Positions 1-9,175 are shown, counted from the first letter of the stretch. The stretch: DNA of 64,000 nucleotides from Asticcacaulis endophyticus (GCF_014652575.1 NZ_BMZB01000001.1:310001-374000); one strand, 5' to 3'. Notes: generated from the letters alone by a model not told the origin. Numbers and translations are program-made.

Positions 1-2
1 CC

Positions 3-293
3 CTGGCCGCGTCGATCTTAGGCGGCATCACCCGTGACACGGTGATCCAACTGGCCCGCGCGGAAGGGATTGAGGTCATCGAGCAGGTTCTGCCGCGTGA
101 GATGCTTTATCTCGCTGACGAAGTGTTCATGACCGGCACCGCGGCCGAAGTCACGCCGATCCGTTCGGTTGACGGCATTCCTACCCGCGTTGGCGGCCCC
201 GGCGATGTCACCAAGCTGATCCAAAAGCGCTTCCACGGCCTGTTCACCGGTGAAACGGAAGATCGCTGGAACTGGTTAGCGCCGGTCAACTAA
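3..293 (+). CDS. ilvE: Branched-chain-amino-acid aminotransferase, C-terminal part
   Basis: The open frame enters from the window edge and ends at TAA 291-293, giving the last 96 residues. The segment contains DEVFMTGTAAEVTPI followed by a VDG turn, the signature of class IV PLP-dependent aminotransferases of the IlvE type, which transfer the amino group between glutamate and the keto acids of valine, leucine and isoleucine. The N-terminal half, including the catalytic lysine, lies outside the window. Its place just upstream of leuC-D-B fits branched-chain amino acid synthesis. A strong terminator follows, so it is probably a separate unit from leuC. D-amino-acid or aminodeoxychorismate lyase relatives share the fold but not this motif. 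Confidence 0.88.
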   Translation: MAASILGGITRDTVIQLARAEGIEVIEQVLPREMLYLADEVFMTGTAAEVTPIRSVDGIPTRVGGPGDVTKLIQKRFHGLFTGETEDRWNWLAPVN

Positions 294-314
294 CCGCGCC
301 GAAATGTTACGGGA

Positions 315-346
315 TGCAAGGGGCGGTGCCCCTTGCACCTTTTATT
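315..346 (+). terminator. Intrinsic terminator after the aminotransferase gene
   Basis: A perfect 10-bp inverted repeat (TGCAAGGGGC at 315-324 and its complement at 328-337, loop of 3 nt) is followed by CCTTTTATT. It separates the aminotransferase gene from leuC. Confidence 0.75.
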
Positions 347-362
347 ATCAGGACAACCCAAG

Positions 363-1763
363 ATGTCAGAACAACCTAAGTCCTTATTCGACAAGGTATG
401 GGAAAAACACATAGTCGAAGACGAAAGCTACGACCGCCCGGCCGTGCTTTACATCGACCTGCATCTTGTCCACGAAGTCACCTCGCCGCAGGCCTTTTCG
501 GCGATTGAGGAACGCGGCTTAAAAGTCCGCCGCCCCGACCGCACCTTTGCGACGCTTGACCACTCGACCCCGACCTTGCCGCCAAATGCTGCGGGTGAGC
601 GTCCCTATTTTACGGCGGACGCCAAAAATCAGGTCGAAACCTTAGAGCGCAACACTCAAAACCACGGCGTGAAACTGTTCGGCTGGGGCTCCGAAAACCG
701 CGGCGTCGTCCACGTTATGGGGCCGGAAATGGGCCTGACCCAACCCGGCATGACCGTGGTGTGTGGTGATTCCCATACCTCAACCCACGGCGCGTTCGGC
801 TGCATTGCCTTTGGCATCGGCACCTCCGAAGTCGGCCATGTGCTGGCGACACAGTGCCTCGCGCAACGCAAGCCCAAGACCATGCTCATTACCGTCACCG
901 GCGAATTGCAGGCTGGGGTTTCGGGCAAGGACGTGGCCCTGACCATCATCAACCGCTTGGGCTTTGGTGGCGGCACCGGCTATGCGCTGGAATATTGCGG
1001 GCCCGTGATCGAAGCGCTCGATATGGAAGGGCGCATGACGGTCTGTAACCTGTCGATCGAGGCCGGTGCGCGCTGCGGCATGATAGCACCCGATCAAAAG
1101 ACCATTGAGTGGCTGCGTGGGCGGGCCTATGTGCCGGCCGATTATGAGGCCGCCGCCGCTGAATGGCTGAAACTGAAATCCGACGACGGTGCGGTCTTTG
1201 ACGACGAAATCACCATTGATGGCTCGATCATTGAGCCAATGGCGACCTGGGGCACCACGCCGGACCAAGGCGCTGCGGTCTCCAAAGCCGTGCCGGTGGC
1301 CTCGAACGAAAACGAAGCCAAAGCCCTGAAATATATGCACTTTGCGGGTGGCGAAGCCCGCGACCTGGCTAAGGTCGATGTGGTCTTTATCGGCTCTTGT
1401 ACCAATGGCCGCATGTCCGATTTGCGGGCGGCGGCTGAGATCATGAAGGGCCGCCATATCGCTGAGGGCGTACGCATGCTGGTCGTGCCGGGCTCTGAGC
1501 AGGTCCGCGCCGAAGCGGTCGCCGAAGGGTTGGATAAGATATTCACCGAAGCCGGTGCCGAATGGCGTCTGCCGGGCTGTTCGATGTGTATCGCCATGAA
1601 CGGTGATTTCGTTCAGCCGGGACAGTTGGCGGTCTCGACTTCCAACCGCAATTTCGAGGGCCGTCAGGGCCCCGGTGCGCGCACGGTTCTGGCCTCTCCG
1701 GCCACGGCGGCGGCGTCAGCCATTGCCGGTCACATCACCGATCCAAGACGGTATATCGCTTAA
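363..1763 (+). CDS. leuC: 3-isopropylmalate dehydratase large subunit
   Basis: This 466-residue protein is the large subunit of isopropylmalate isomerase, which converts 2- to 3-isopropylmalate in leucine synthesis with LeuD. The 4Fe-4S ligand motifs are visible: [12 protein letters not shown] in the N-terminal half, GSCTNGR, and PGCSMC near the end. Length is normal for the bacterial enzyme. I chose ATG 363 because AGGACA precedes it by 7 nt; an upstream in-frame TTG at 333 lies inside the terminator hairpin and is unlikely. leuD starts 52 nt downstream, and the gap holds a stem-loop that overlaps the leuC stop codon. Confidence 0.96.
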   Translation: MSEQPKSLFDKVWEKHIVEDESYDRPAVLYIDLHLVHEVTSPQAFSAIEERGLKVRRPDRTFATLDHSTPTLPPNAAGERPYFTADAKNQVETLERNTQNHGVKLFGWGSENRGVVHVMGPEMGLTQPGMTVVCGDSHTSTHGAFGCIAFGIGTSEVGHVLATQCLAQRKPKTMLITVTGELQAGVSGKDVALTIINRLGFGGGTGYALEYCGPVIEALDMEGRMTVCNLSIEAGARCGMIAPDQKTIEWLRGRAYVPADYEAAAAEWLKLKSDDGAVFDDEITIDGSIIEPMATWGTTPDQGAAVSKAVPVASNENEAKALKYMHFAGGEARDLAKVDVVFIGSCTNGRMSDLRAAAEIMKGRHIAEGVRMLVVPGSEQVRAEAVAEGLDKIFTEAGAEWRLPGCSMCIAMNGDFVQPGQLAVSTSNRNFEGRQGPGARTVLASPATAAASAIAGHITDPRRYIA

Positions 1764-1797
1764 AAGTCCCTCGCTCCGCTCAGTGTACTTTTAAGCG
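1757..1797 (+). repeat. Stem-loop overlapping the leuC stop, shared with the polA 3' end
   Basis: An 11-bp perfect stem (1757-1767 with 1787-1797) encloses a 19-nt loop, ccctcgctccgctcagtgt. Nearly the same loop recurs after polA (62145-62164, one extra A) with a different stem. No T-tract follows, so this is not an ordinary terminator. It looks like a dispersed intergenic element or a processing/stability hairpin between leuC and leuD. Confidence 0.7.
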
Positions 1798-1815
1798 GAA
1801 ACTGGAAACGAAAAA

Positions 1816-2403
1816 ATGTCAAACCAAGAACCGATCAACACTTTCTCCTCACGCATCGCCGTGCTGCCCGAAGCCAATATCGACACCGACCAGATCATTC
1901 CGGCGCGCTTTTTGACAACCACGTCGCGTAAAGGGCTTGGCGTGGCGGCGTTCAACGACTGGCGCTACGAAAAAGACGGCACGCCCAAGCCAGACTTTAT
2001 CCTCAACACTATCGACCCATCCGAGCATCGCGTTCTGGTTGGCGGCAATAATTTTGGCTGCGGCTCATCGCGTGAACACGCGCCGTGGGCGCTCACGGAC
2101 TATGGTTTCAAGGCCGTGATTTCGACCGAGATCGCTGATATTTTCACCTCCAACAGCCTGAAAAACGGCCTGTTGCCGATCGTGGTAACACCGGAGATTC
2201 ACGCCAAGCTTCTGGCCAGTCCGCAGCAGCGTGTGACGATTGACCTTGAGGCCAACGAACTGCGCCTCGAAGACGGCACGGTCTTTATCTTCAAAATCGA
2301 AGCGTTTGCCCGCCAGTGCTTGTTGGAAGGCGTCGACGCTATGGGCTGGCTGATCAACCGCCTGCCCGCCATTGAAACCTATGAAAAAGAGCATGCCGCA
2401 TGA
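1816..2403 (+). CDS. leuD: 3-isopropylmalate dehydratase small subunit
   Basis: This 195-residue protein is the swivelling small subunit that closes the active site of the LeuCD isomerase. The family signature GGNNFGCGSSREHAPWAL is present around residues 76-93, and the N-terminus has the usual DTDQIIPARFL. Length matches bacterial LeuD. Its stop overlaps the leuB start by 4 nt (ATGA), so the two are probably translationally coupled. Only a weak purine-rich stretch (GAAACGAAAAA) precedes the start. Confidence 0.96.
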   Translation: MSNQEPINTFSSRIAVLPEANIDTDQIIPARFLTTTSRKGLGVAAFNDWRYEKDGTPKPDFILNTIDPSEHRVLVGGNNFGCGSSREHAPWALTDYGFKAVISTEIADIFTSNSLKNGLLPIVVTPEIHAKLLASPQQRVTIDLEANELRLEDGTVFIFKIEAFARQCLLEGVDAMGWLINRLPAIETYEKEHAA

Positions 2404-3467
2404 GCGCGTTTAAGATCGTAATCCTCCCCGGTGATGGCATCGGCCCGGAAGTCGCCGCCGCCGGCCGTCTGGCGCTGGAAACCATTGGTGATGTGTTCGG
2501 CCATAACTTCACGTTTGAAGAAAAGCTGATCGGCGGCATTGCCATTGATACGGTTGATGATCCCTATCCGGCCGATACCGATGCCGCCTGTCTGGCCGCC
2601 GATGCGGTTCTTCTGGGGGCGGTCGGTGGGCCGAAGTGGGACTTAAAGCCCAAGCGGCCTGAGCAGGGCTTGCTGGCCGTGCGTAAATCCATGGGCCTGT
2701 TTGCGAACTTACGTCCAATGGATGTAGCGCCGTCTCAGGCGTTCCGGTCACCGCTGAAAGAAGAGATCGTATCGGGCGCCGACATGCTGATCGTGCGCGA
2801 ACTGACCGGCGGCCTTTATTTCGGCAAGCGCACCCGCACGGAAACGACCGCGACCGATGAGTGTCTTTATACGGTGGCCGAAGTCGAGCGCGTCGCTCAT
2901 GTTGCCTTTCAGGCCGCTCGTAAGCGCCGCAATAAGGTCACCAGCGTCGATAAGGCCAATGTCATTGAAACCTCGCGCCTGTGGCGGGAGACGGTCAATA
3001 AACTGCACGCCGCGGAATATTCGGATGTCGAGCTGGAGCACGCCCTGGTCGATTCCATGGCCATGCATCTGGTGACTCGCCCCAAGGACTTCGATGTCAT
3101 TCTGACCGAGAATATGTTCGGCGATATCCTGTCAGATCTGGCCTCGGTCCTGCCGGGCTCGATTGGGTTGTTGGGGTCTGCGTCATTGGGGTCTACCGGC
3201 AAAGGTCTTTATGAGCCGATTCACGGTTCAGCCCCGGACATCGCCGGTAAGGATCTGGCCAACCCGATCGGCACGCTTAAATCCGTCAGCATGATGCTGC
3301 GCCACAGTCTGAACCTGACCAAAGAGGCCGATACGCTCGATGCCGCCATTGAGGCGGTGATCAAGGCAGGCACCCTGACCCGCGACCTTGGCGGCACCAC
3401 GTCCGGCTCTCAGGTCGCCAAGGCTGTCTCTGACCAAATCCGTATTCAGGCCAAAGTCGAAGCTTAA
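2400..3467 (+). CDS. leuB: 3-isopropylmalate dehydrogenase
   Basis: This 355-residue NAD-dependent dehydrogenase oxidises and decarboxylates 3-isopropylmalate to 2-oxoisocaproate. Visible signatures are LPGDGIGPEV at the N-terminus, the substrate loop RELTGGLYFG, and NMFGDILSDLAS followed by LPGSIGLLGSAS, which carries the metal-binding aspartates. It is the last gene of leuC-D-B, overlaps leuD by ATGA, and is followed by a bidirectional terminator. The length is normal and no key residue is missing. Confidence 0.97.
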   Translation: MSAFKIVILPGDGIGPEVAAAGRLALETIGDVFGHNFTFEEKLIGGIAIDTVDDPYPADTDAACLAADAVLLGAVGGPKWDLKPKRPEQGLLAVRKSMGLFANLRPMDVAPSQAFRSPLKEEIVSGADMLIVRELTGGLYFGKRTRTETTATDECLYTVAEVERVAHVAFQAARKRRNKVTSVDKANVIETSRLWRETVNKLHAAEYSDVELEHALVDSMAMHLVTRPKDFDVILTENMFGDILSDLASVLPGSIGLLGSASLGSTGKGLYEPIHGSAPDIAGKDLANPIGTLKSVSMMLRHSLNLTKEADTLDAAIEAVIKAGTLTRDLGGTTSGSQVAKAVSDQIRIQAKVEA

Positions 3468-3476
3468 TTCTCAGAA

Positions 3477-3514
3477 ATAAAAACCTCTCAGATTTTGATC
3501 TGAGGGGTTTTTAT
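3477..3514. terminator. Bidirectional terminator between leuB and the DUF167 gene
   Basis: CCTCTCAGAT (3484-3493) pairs with ATCTGAGGGG (3498-3507) with one mismatch, flanked by an A-run on the left and a T-run on the right. It can end leuB and, on the other strand, the DUF167 gene, whose last codons lie inside the hairpin. Confidence 0.8.
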
Positions 3515-3778
3515 TTGAGCCATAAGGGCATCATCGTTTAGACCTTCGACCTCAATCTGCTTATAGCGTGACGTATCACCCGACAACAGGGTCAGGCGCG
3601 ATTTCGGCAGGTCTAGTTCCTTGGCCAGAAACGCTAAAAGGGCCGCATTTGCGCGGCCCTCAATCGGTTGGGCTTTCACCCGTACTTTCAGAATTTTACG
3701 GCCAAACTCGTCTATATCCCAACCATCTATACGGTCGTGGGCGGCCTTGGGCGTCAGGCGTATGACCAGTCTGGCCAT
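3488..3778 (-). CDS. DUF167 (YggU-like) family protein
   Basis: This 96-residue protein has the DUF167 pattern: LTPKAAHDRIDGW, VKAQPIEGRANAALLAFLAKEL, then SRLTLLSGDTSRYKQIEVEG. The biochemical role of the family is unknown. It lies 7 nt downstream of a YggT-family gene, the usual partner in proteobacteria, so the two form a minus-strand operon. Its stop codon TGA and the codons for the final KTPQIKI are inside the shared terminator hairpin. Confidence 0.87.
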   Translation of the reverse strand: MARLVIRLTPKAAHDRIDGWDIDEFGRKILKVRVKAQPIEGRANAALLAFLAKELDLPKSRLTLLSGDTSRYKQIEVEGLNDDALMAQIKTPQIKI

Positions 3779-3785
3779 GACCCGT

Positions 3786-4091
3786 TTAGCCCAGAATAGG
3801 ATAAAGGCCGTTAGCTGCCATCGGGATCAGGAAGCGGCGCATCCCTGAAATGATCAGCAGCGCAAAGATCGGGCTGATGTCGATGCCGCCCAGCGTCGGG
3901 ATCAAGCGCCGGAACGGCTCAAGGATCGGGCCGGTGATCCGGTCCAGCGTGTAGTGGATATTATAGACGACACGGTTATGGGTGTTGATGACATTAAAGG
4001 CGATCAGCCAGCTCATGATGGCGCTGATGATGATGGCCCAATAGGCGATGCCCAAAATGCCGTCGAGAATAAAAATAACAAAACCGGTCAT
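3786..4091 (-). CDS. YggT family integral membrane protein
   Basis: This 101-residue protein has two hydrophobic spans (about residues 3-27 and 70-95) with RITGPILEPFRRLIPTLGGIDISPIFALL between them, the hallmark of the YggT family. These are small inner-membrane proteins, linked in plants to thylakoid or division functions and of uncertain role in bacteria. It is the first gene of the pair with the DUF167 protein. Confidence 0.9.
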   Translation of the reverse strand: MTGFVIFILDGILGIAYWAIIISAIMSWLIAFNVINTHNRVVYNIHYTLDRITGPILEPFRRLIPTLGGIDISPIFALLIISGMRRFLIPMAANGLYPILG

Positions 4092-4198
4092 GCGTGTCCT
4101 TAACTGGGATCGGGCGGCGCGGCTTTAAGCGCGCGTAATTATATCCATATAATGATTTGGCTGTGTCAAACAAGTAAGACCGGCAGGTTAAGGAGACC

Positions 4199-4226
4199 TT
4201 GACAGGTTCATATCCTGGTTTATTAA
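4199..4226 (+). promoter_or_regulatory. Sigma70-type promoter for tRNA-Ala
   Basis: A consensus -35 TTGACA (4199-4204) and a -10-like TATTAA (4221-4226) are separated by 16 nt, about 24 nt upstream of the mature tRNA 5' end. The spacing and position fit a strong stable-RNA promoter. Confidence 0.6.
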
Positions 4227-4249
4227 AAACCACACTTTGTCATGGACAA

Positions 4250-4325
<76 letters not shown>

Positions 4326-4488
4326 TTGAAAACACTGTTTACGCGACCGCTTTGGCCCGATGTTTCCCTTATAAATAAGCCCCTACTCACGCGCCGCCGT
4401 CGCGCGCTGCGGCGCAAACAACCGTCGGGTGATGTGTCTATACGCTCACATAACGCCGCTATAGGTTGTGAGCGATAGGGGATTCGAC

Positions 4489-5592
4489 ATGGCATCTGCG
4501 GCACCCAAACCGGCCCATCTTAACACGCTTGATGGTTTGCGCGGCATTGCCGCAGTTTCGGTCATGGCCTTTCACTGGCACATCGAAGCCGGTTCGCCCC
4601 TGTTTCAGCACAGCCGTTTGGCCGTCGACCTGTTCTTTTTAATGAGCGGTTTTGTGCTGGCCTATGCCTATGATGACCGCCTGAAGGCCGGTCTGCCCTT
4701 TTGGACTTTTTTCATTCCACGCCTGATCCGGCTTTACCCTATGATATTGATGGGGATCGGATTTGGCGCCGCCTGGTTTACACTCGACGGGCTGATTACG
4801 GGGGAGCAGGCATTTACGGTTCCCCAGTTCGTCATGTATCTGCTTATGAACCTGTTTATGATTCCGGTCGTGACCTGGGATCAGGACATCGCGATGTTTC
4901 CGCTTAACCTGGTGCTGTGGTCGCTGTTTTTTGAGCTTATAGCCTATGCCGCCTATGGCTTGGTGTTTGCCAAGGCCAAGACGCGCTGGCTTGTTCCGGT
5001 CATTGTGGCAGGCGCCATTGGCGTGACCGGTTGGCTAATCTTCAATTTTGGCGCTTCTCCCGCAGTGCCGACGGGTCTGGGGTTTCTTAAACAAGGCTTT
5101 CTGGCTGATCTGTCGCGGATCGGCCTGTCGTTTTTTCTGGGCGTTATGATCTTTCGCGGACTCCCACGATTAAACGCCTTTCCGTCTATTCCTGTCGTAT
5201 TCTTGCCCATGATGTGCCTGCTGATTTTCGTTCAGCCCGAAGGCAGCCTTAACTGGTGGACGTGCCTGTTCACCATACTAATCGTCCTCCCTGTCATGCT
5301 TTTATCAGCCATCCGGGAAAATATCACCGGACGCTATGGCGCCGTCTCCAAATTCCTCGGCGATATATCATACCCTCTGTATGTCACCCACCTGCCGGTC
5401 ATGTGGGCTATGCGCGCCGTTTTGCACAAACTATTCCCGAACCTGCCCATCATATGGCTGGGCCTCATCATATTGCCCGGATGCGTGTTGGTCGCTTATC
5501 TCCTGCTCAGGTCCTATGATCTGCCTGTGCGACGCTTCCTGAGCCAGAAGCTCAAGCCCATCAGCTTGAACAACCGCATACCAGCGGAGTAA
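4489..5592 (+). CDS. Acyltransferase-3 family membrane protein (OafA/YrhL type)
   Basis: This 367-residue polytopic inner-membrane protein starts with LDGLRGIAAVSVMAFHW, the acyltransferase-3 signature with the catalytic histidine. It continues with RLAVDLFFLMSGFVLA and about ten hydrophobic segments. Members move acetyl or other acyl groups onto surface polysaccharides or antibiotics. The substrate here cannot be read. ATG 4489 is chosen because AGGGGA ends 7 nt upstream; a GTG at 4468 has no such site. It stands alone between tRNA-Ala and a terminator. Confidence 0.88.
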   Translation: MASAAPKPAHLNTLDGLRGIAAVSVMAFHWHIEAGSPLFQHSRLAVDLFFLMSGFVLAYAYDDRLKAGLPFWTFFIPRLIRLYPMILMGIGFGAAWFTLDGLITGEQAFTVPQFVMYLLMNLFMIPVVTWDQDIAMFPLNLVLWSLFFELIAYAAYGLVFAKAKTRWLVPVIVAGAIGVTGWLIFNFGASPAVPTGLGFLKQGFLADLSRIGLSFFLGVMIFRGLPRLNAFPSIPVVFLPMMCLLIFVQPEGSLNWWTCLFTILIVLPVMLLSAIRENITGRYGAVSKFLGDISYPLYVTHLPVMWAMRAVLHKLFPNLPIIWLGLIILPGCVLVAYLLLRSYDLPVRRFLSQKLKPISLNNRIPAE

Positions 5593-5640
5593 GCTCTGAA
5601 ATTGCCGCTATTGCGCCATCACTTGGCCTGAGTTGACAAA

Positions 5641-5680
5641 CAAAAAACCCGACCTGATTGCTCAGGCCGGGCTCTTTTGT
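5641..5680. terminator. Bidirectional terminator between convergent genes
   Basis: CCCGACCTGA (5648-5657) and TCAGGCCGGG (5662-5671) form a stem with one mismatch, flanked by AAAAAA on the left and CTCTTTT on the right. It can serve both the acyltransferase gene and the OmpA-like gene. Confidence 0.75.
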
Positions 5681-5709
5681 CTTAAGACCTTAGAGGTCGC
5701 GATCTTAAA

Positions 5710-6885
5710 TTAGAACGCGATGTCGATGGTCGAACGACGGTTCAGAGGCTCTTTCACGCCGTCGCCGGTGGCGACTGCCGGGGCCGATTCACCCTTCCAG
5801 TCAACAGCCAGCTTGGAACCGTCAACGCCGAGGCCAGCGAGGGCATCAGCAACGGTCTTAGCGCGGCGTTCCGACAGGCGAATGTTATAAGCAGCCGAAC
5901 CGGAGGTGTCGGCGTGACCAACAACAACGATACGGGTCGCGTTACCAGCCTTGGCATAATCAGCCGCGGCCTGAACCACAGCCTGAGCATCTGCCGTCAG
6001 AGCCGATTGGTCGAATTCGAAGTACACGATGAATTCGCGGGCTTCATAGACCGGGGCTGGCGGCGCAACCGGCTCAACCACCGGAGGCGGAGGCGGCGGA
6101 GGCGGTGGGGGAGGAGGCGGCGGTGGAGGAGGCGGGGTCGGCGAACCGAAGGCCCAACGCAGACCAACCGAAACCGTTTGGTTATCGAAACGGCCAGAGA
6201 AGTCACCTGGCTGATAAGTAGCCAGCGGCGACGACGAGGTCGAAGCGATGCTGACTTTATCCAGCTTATGATAACGGTAGGTCAGGTCCAGGTCCAGCTT
6301 TTCGGACAGAGCCCAGACGAAGCCGGTCAGGAACTGGTAGGAAGCGACCGTGTCATCACCAGAGATGGACAGGGTCTGGCTGGCATTCGAGAACTTGCCT
6401 TGAATGTCGACGTCAACCTTGGTCAGACCAGCACCGATACCGACGAACGGATGGAAGCTGGATTCTGGCAGGAAGTCATAGATCAGGTTAGCCATGACCG
6501 AAGTTTGATCGATCGAACCGTCCGGCGAACCGCAGGTGGTGGCGGTTTGCGTTGAGGCACAAAGTGACTGAGCCGTAAGAGTGCGCGGGAAACCACGAGC
6601 TGCGGTCACGTCGCCGGGGCGATAGCCGCCTTCGAGTTCAACGCGCCAGTTCGGGCTGTAACGGTAGCCGAGACGGGCAAAACCAGCCCAGTCGTCATCC
6701 GTCGAAACGTCGAAGATGTAAGGACCGCCGTCAGGGGCCGTACCTTGCGAACGGGCACCCCATTCGTCCTTCCAGTTATAACCGAGGTCGACGGCGCCGT
6801 ACCATCCCTTGATTTCTTCAGCGACGGCACCAGAGGCCAACGCTAAAGAGGCGAGTGCAGCACTCGCCAGCAGTTTCAATTTCAT
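5710..6885 (-). CDS. OmpA-family outer-membrane protein with proline-rich linker
   Basis: This 391-residue protein has a signal peptide (about 1-22, cut after AVA), an eight-strand OmpA-like barrel (about 26-250), an almost pure proline linker, and a C-terminal OmpA domain (about 285-391). The latter has YFEFDQSALT and NIRLSERRAKTVADAL, the peptidoglycan-binding pattern. It should tie the outer membrane to the cell wall. ATG 6885 is preceded by GAGAGGG at good distance; the frame stays open to 7065 but that extension has no signal-like start. Two cysteines in a barrel loop may form a disulphide. Confidence 0.93.
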   Translation of the reverse strand: MKLKLLASAALASLALASGAVAEEIKGWYGAVDLGYNWKDEWGARSQGTAPDGGPYIFDVSTDDDWAGFARLGYRYSPNWRVELEGGYRPGDVTAARGFPRTLTAQSLCASTQTATTCGSPDGSIDQTSVMANLIYDFLPESSFHPFVGIGAGLTKVDVDIQGKFSNASQTLSISGDDTVASYQFLTGFVWALSEKLDLDLTYRYHKLDKVSIASTSSSPLATYQPGDFSGRFDNQTVSVGLRWAFGSPTPPPPPPPPPPPPPPPPPPVVEPVAPPAPVYEAREFIVYFEFDQSALTADAQAVVQAAADYAKAGNATRIVVVGHADTSGSAAYNIRLSERRAKTVADALAGLGVDGSKLAVDWKGESAPAVATGDGVKEPLNRRSTIDIAF

Positions 6886-7227
6886 AATTAGAGCCCTCTC
6901 TTGGCTTTTTCCAACAAACAGCCGACGCATTCGGCTGAAAGCTTTAATCATTACAAGCGCCTTTAATAACTTCACGAGGGGGGTTTGACTAGCCGTCAAA
7001 TTGAATAATGCCCCATATTCAGCCGTTTCAGGTGCGTTTAGGCGAACCTGACACCTTAAAGACACGCTTATCCCTATAAAATCAGAGGATGTAAAATTTC
7101 AATTCGTGATACCGAGCGTCAATAGTCTGAAAATACCGCACAAAAAAGCTTGCACAAACTTTCATCAGCCATTAGAGACACCCGCTCTGACGGCCACAGG
7201 CTTTACAGCCCCTACTCAGACCTCTGC
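6886..7227. other. Intergenic region between the OmpA-like gene and tRNA-Ser
   Basis: No gene is supported here. It must hold the promoters of the minus-strand ompA-like gene and the plus-strand tRNA. A TTGCAC (about 7151) with TAGAGA 17 nt later is a possible tRNA promoter, but it is weak. Confidence 0.4.
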
Positions 7228-7318
<91 letters not shown>

Positions 7319-7485
7319 CACACATTGATTTATATATATTTTTTTATGGATGAGCCTTCAGTCCCCTTAAAGGCTCCCTAATTCACTGTCGACTTGACCA
7401 ACTTGAAAGCTCTCGGTCTTAAAGATCAAATAAGCTACATGGAGACCGGGGGATAAAAATTGCTATAAATCGGGGGGTATCGTTA

Positions 7486-7617
7486 TTGAAATTGTTTTAT
7501 TCAGTTGTGGTTCTATTTGCTGCACAAGCAGGTGCTCAGGAGAGCGGCATTAGGGAAAGACCGTTCGACCTGCAATTGGCGATTACAGCGAAAGTCTGCA
7601 GTGCTTCGGATGAGTAA
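7486..7617 (+). CDS. Possible small exported protein (43 aa, TTG start)
   Basis: A TTG 7 nt after GGGGGG opens a 43-codon frame. It begins with a lysine and a hydrophobic stretch (LFYSVVVLFAAQAGA) that resembles a signal peptide, and ends at TAA 7615-7617. Nothing recognisable follows. The start codon, short length and lack of family resemblance keep confidence low. It lies inside element 1, upstream of another plus-strand membrane protein gene. Confidence 0.25.
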   Translation: MKLFYSVVVLFAAQAGAQESGIRERPFDLQLAITAKVCSASDE

Positions 7618-7712
7618 GGCCGCTTTCGCAAACGAATAGAGGACGCGAAGTCACAACATTTGCTTTCAGAGCTGTAGTGCGCAAAATGGCAATTGCGGCG
7701 CGGGGAATCGAA

Positions 7713-8309
7713 ATGAGCAAACTCAATTGGGGAATTGGTCTTAAACGCAGCTTTATCGCTTTGTCAGCCATTTACTGGGTGATAGCGCTGGCAGTCGCTG
7801 TGTTTTCGATTGGAACGACTTGGGAAGAGGCCCCGGATGTTCCGAAAGAAACGTGGTCGATCTATGAGGTTAGGTCACCAGATGGCAACATATATCTTAT
7901 TTATGGTGGCGAAGACGTAATCCCTTCTTTAGAGGCGTATCTGGCCGACGCGAACAAAGGTACTGCAGAAACAGTGTTCATTAATCCGTCGCCGCCACCG
8001 ACACAAACGCAGAGTAAGCCTCAGGAAAACACATTCGATCCAACTACCGCTAAAGCGATAGCAATGGAGACCGTTATCAGCGAAGGAGTTGCCTTTGTTT
8101 TTCCACCGGATACTCCGAACGACACAATCAAAGCAGCTATCTCTAAGCACCTAGAAACTGAAGCAAATAACAAATTAGTTGCTAATATTCAGGCAGCCTT
8201 AATCCCCAGGATTTGGGTTTTGTTCAGATTTGCGATAGGCTTCGGAGTGATCTTCGCCACAATTCTTACGGTCCGTTGGATTGTACGGGGCTTTAAAAGC
8301 TCATTATAG
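7713..8309 (+). CDS. Hypothetical membrane protein of element 1
   Basis: This 198-residue protein has one hydrophobic segment near the N-terminus (about 13-35) and one near the C-terminus (about 168-190), with a roughly 130-residue hydrophilic part between them that includes a short proline-rich stretch (NPSPPPTQTQ). The topology suggests an inner-membrane protein with a periplasmic central domain. I do not recognise a family. The start at 7713 follows GGGGAA by 5 nt; the frame extends upstream to 7677. It is one of only two plus-strand genes in element 1 and could be cargo. Confidence 0.6.
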   Translation: MSKLNWGIGLKRSFIALSAIYWVIALAVAVFSIGTTWEEAPDVPKETWSIYEVRSPDGNIYLIYGGEDVIPSLEAYLADANKGTAETVFINPSPPPTQTQSKPQENTFDPTTAKAIAMETVISEGVAFVFPPDTPNDTIKAAISKHLETEANNKLVANIQAALIPRIWVLFRFAIGFGVIFATILTVRWIVRGFKSSL

Positions 8310-8400
8310 TTGGACGTTAGCCCGAATAAGAATGGTGCCCAATGTAATTTCACAGCGAAATTTCTCATGACCCTGTTTGCCTTTTTAATGCCACGGTACG

Positions 8401-8688
8401 TCAAATTTCCTTAGCGAACTGATTAAACTCGCGCATCAGTTCCCTAACGCAAGCAATCTCACCTTTATTCGCGTCAGTGTATAGCCCGTGACGAAAGCGC
8501 CCATTTGCTTTCCCCTTCGGTGCGCCAGACCCTTTACCACCATGCATCCGGCACTTATCCTTGCCCCGGATTGCCGGGGCTTTACAGGTGTATCCCGTCC
8601 GCTTTGATTTGGCTTGGCATCTTGCTGCAAGGTGTGCCCGGCTTATGTTTGAGGGCTTTTGCAACGGGTTGATCGTCGATTTTTGCAT
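8401..8688 (-). CDS. Small Cys/His-rich HGG-type conserved protein
   Basis: This 95-residue protein has the pattern RCQAKSKRTGYTCKAPA, then CRMHGG, then GAPKGKANGRFRHGLYT. It is widespread in alphaproteobacterial mobile elements and has no assigned function. The Cys and His spacing suggests metal binding. AGAGGGGG sits 5 nt before ATG 8688, a strong ribosome site. It is last in the minus-strand operon and overlaps the preceding gene by 107 nt in another frame, so translation is probably coupled. Confidence 0.7.
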   Translation of the reverse strand: MQKSTINPLQKPSNISRAHLAARCQAKSKRTGYTCKAPAIRGKDKCRMHGGKGSGAPKGKANGRFRHGLYTDANKGEIACVRELMREFNQFAKEI

Positions 8689-9175
8689 TTTTACCCCCTC
8701 TGGTGTGATTGTGGATTTGATCGGCGATGACAGCCTGCCCGCCCTCGTTGACATGAACGTGGCGAACAGTCTGTTCTCGCGGTTGATGCAGCTTCGCTAG
8801 TGCCTCAAGCGTTGCACGGCTGTTTGCTTGCGCTTTGAGCGCTAAGCGCGCATAGGTCTCGGCGGCATTAATATATTCGCCTAGGTTCATAGCTGCACGT
8901 CTGGCAAACTCCGTAAACATATTATCAAGTGTGAGAGCCTGAGCTGCCAAAGTACGGCTTGCAAACGTCAAATCGCCTTCAATGGCGCTTTTTGAAACCT
9001 GATTGACGTAATGCGTGTAATCCCCGATCTCAGGCAGAGTAACCCCTTTTCCCATTATCTTTGAACCAAAGCTCGAAGCAACGTCACCGTGCCTTATGCC
9101 CGGCCTCAGGATGGCCCGCGCAACCGCTTCCCCTTCCGTTTCGTCTTTGGATGGTTCAACTAAAATCTTAGACAT
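8582..9175 (-). CDS. Conserved mobile-element protein of unknown function
   Basis: This 197-residue, mostly helical protein has a central segment AETYARLALKAQANSRATLE followed by ALAKLHQPREQTVRHVHVN, which I recognise as common in alphaproteobacterial elements next to HGG-type proteins. Its role is unknown. AAAGGA precedes ATG 9175. Its first codons overlap the end of the replication gene by 16 nt, and its 3' third overlaps the HGG gene in a different frame. Confidence 0.7.
   Translation of the reverse strand: MSKILVEPSKDETEGEAVARAILRPGIRHGDVASSFGSKIMGKGVTLPEIGDYTHYVNQVSKSAIEGDLTFASRTLAAQALTLDNMFTEFARRAAMNLGEYINAAETYARLALKAQANSRATLEALAKLHQPREQTVRHVHVNEGGQAVIADQIHNHTRGGKNAKIDDQPVAKALKHKPGTPCSKMPSQIKADGIHL

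Noticed and set aside
5914-6555. Arg-rich open frame opposite the OmpA-like gene
   Set aside because: Shadow of the proline linker (its complement reads as Arg/Gly/Trp).
6886-7065. N-terminal extension of the OmpA-like protein
   Set aside because: A start at 6885 has a good ribosome site and gives a perfect signal peptide; the extension would bury it.
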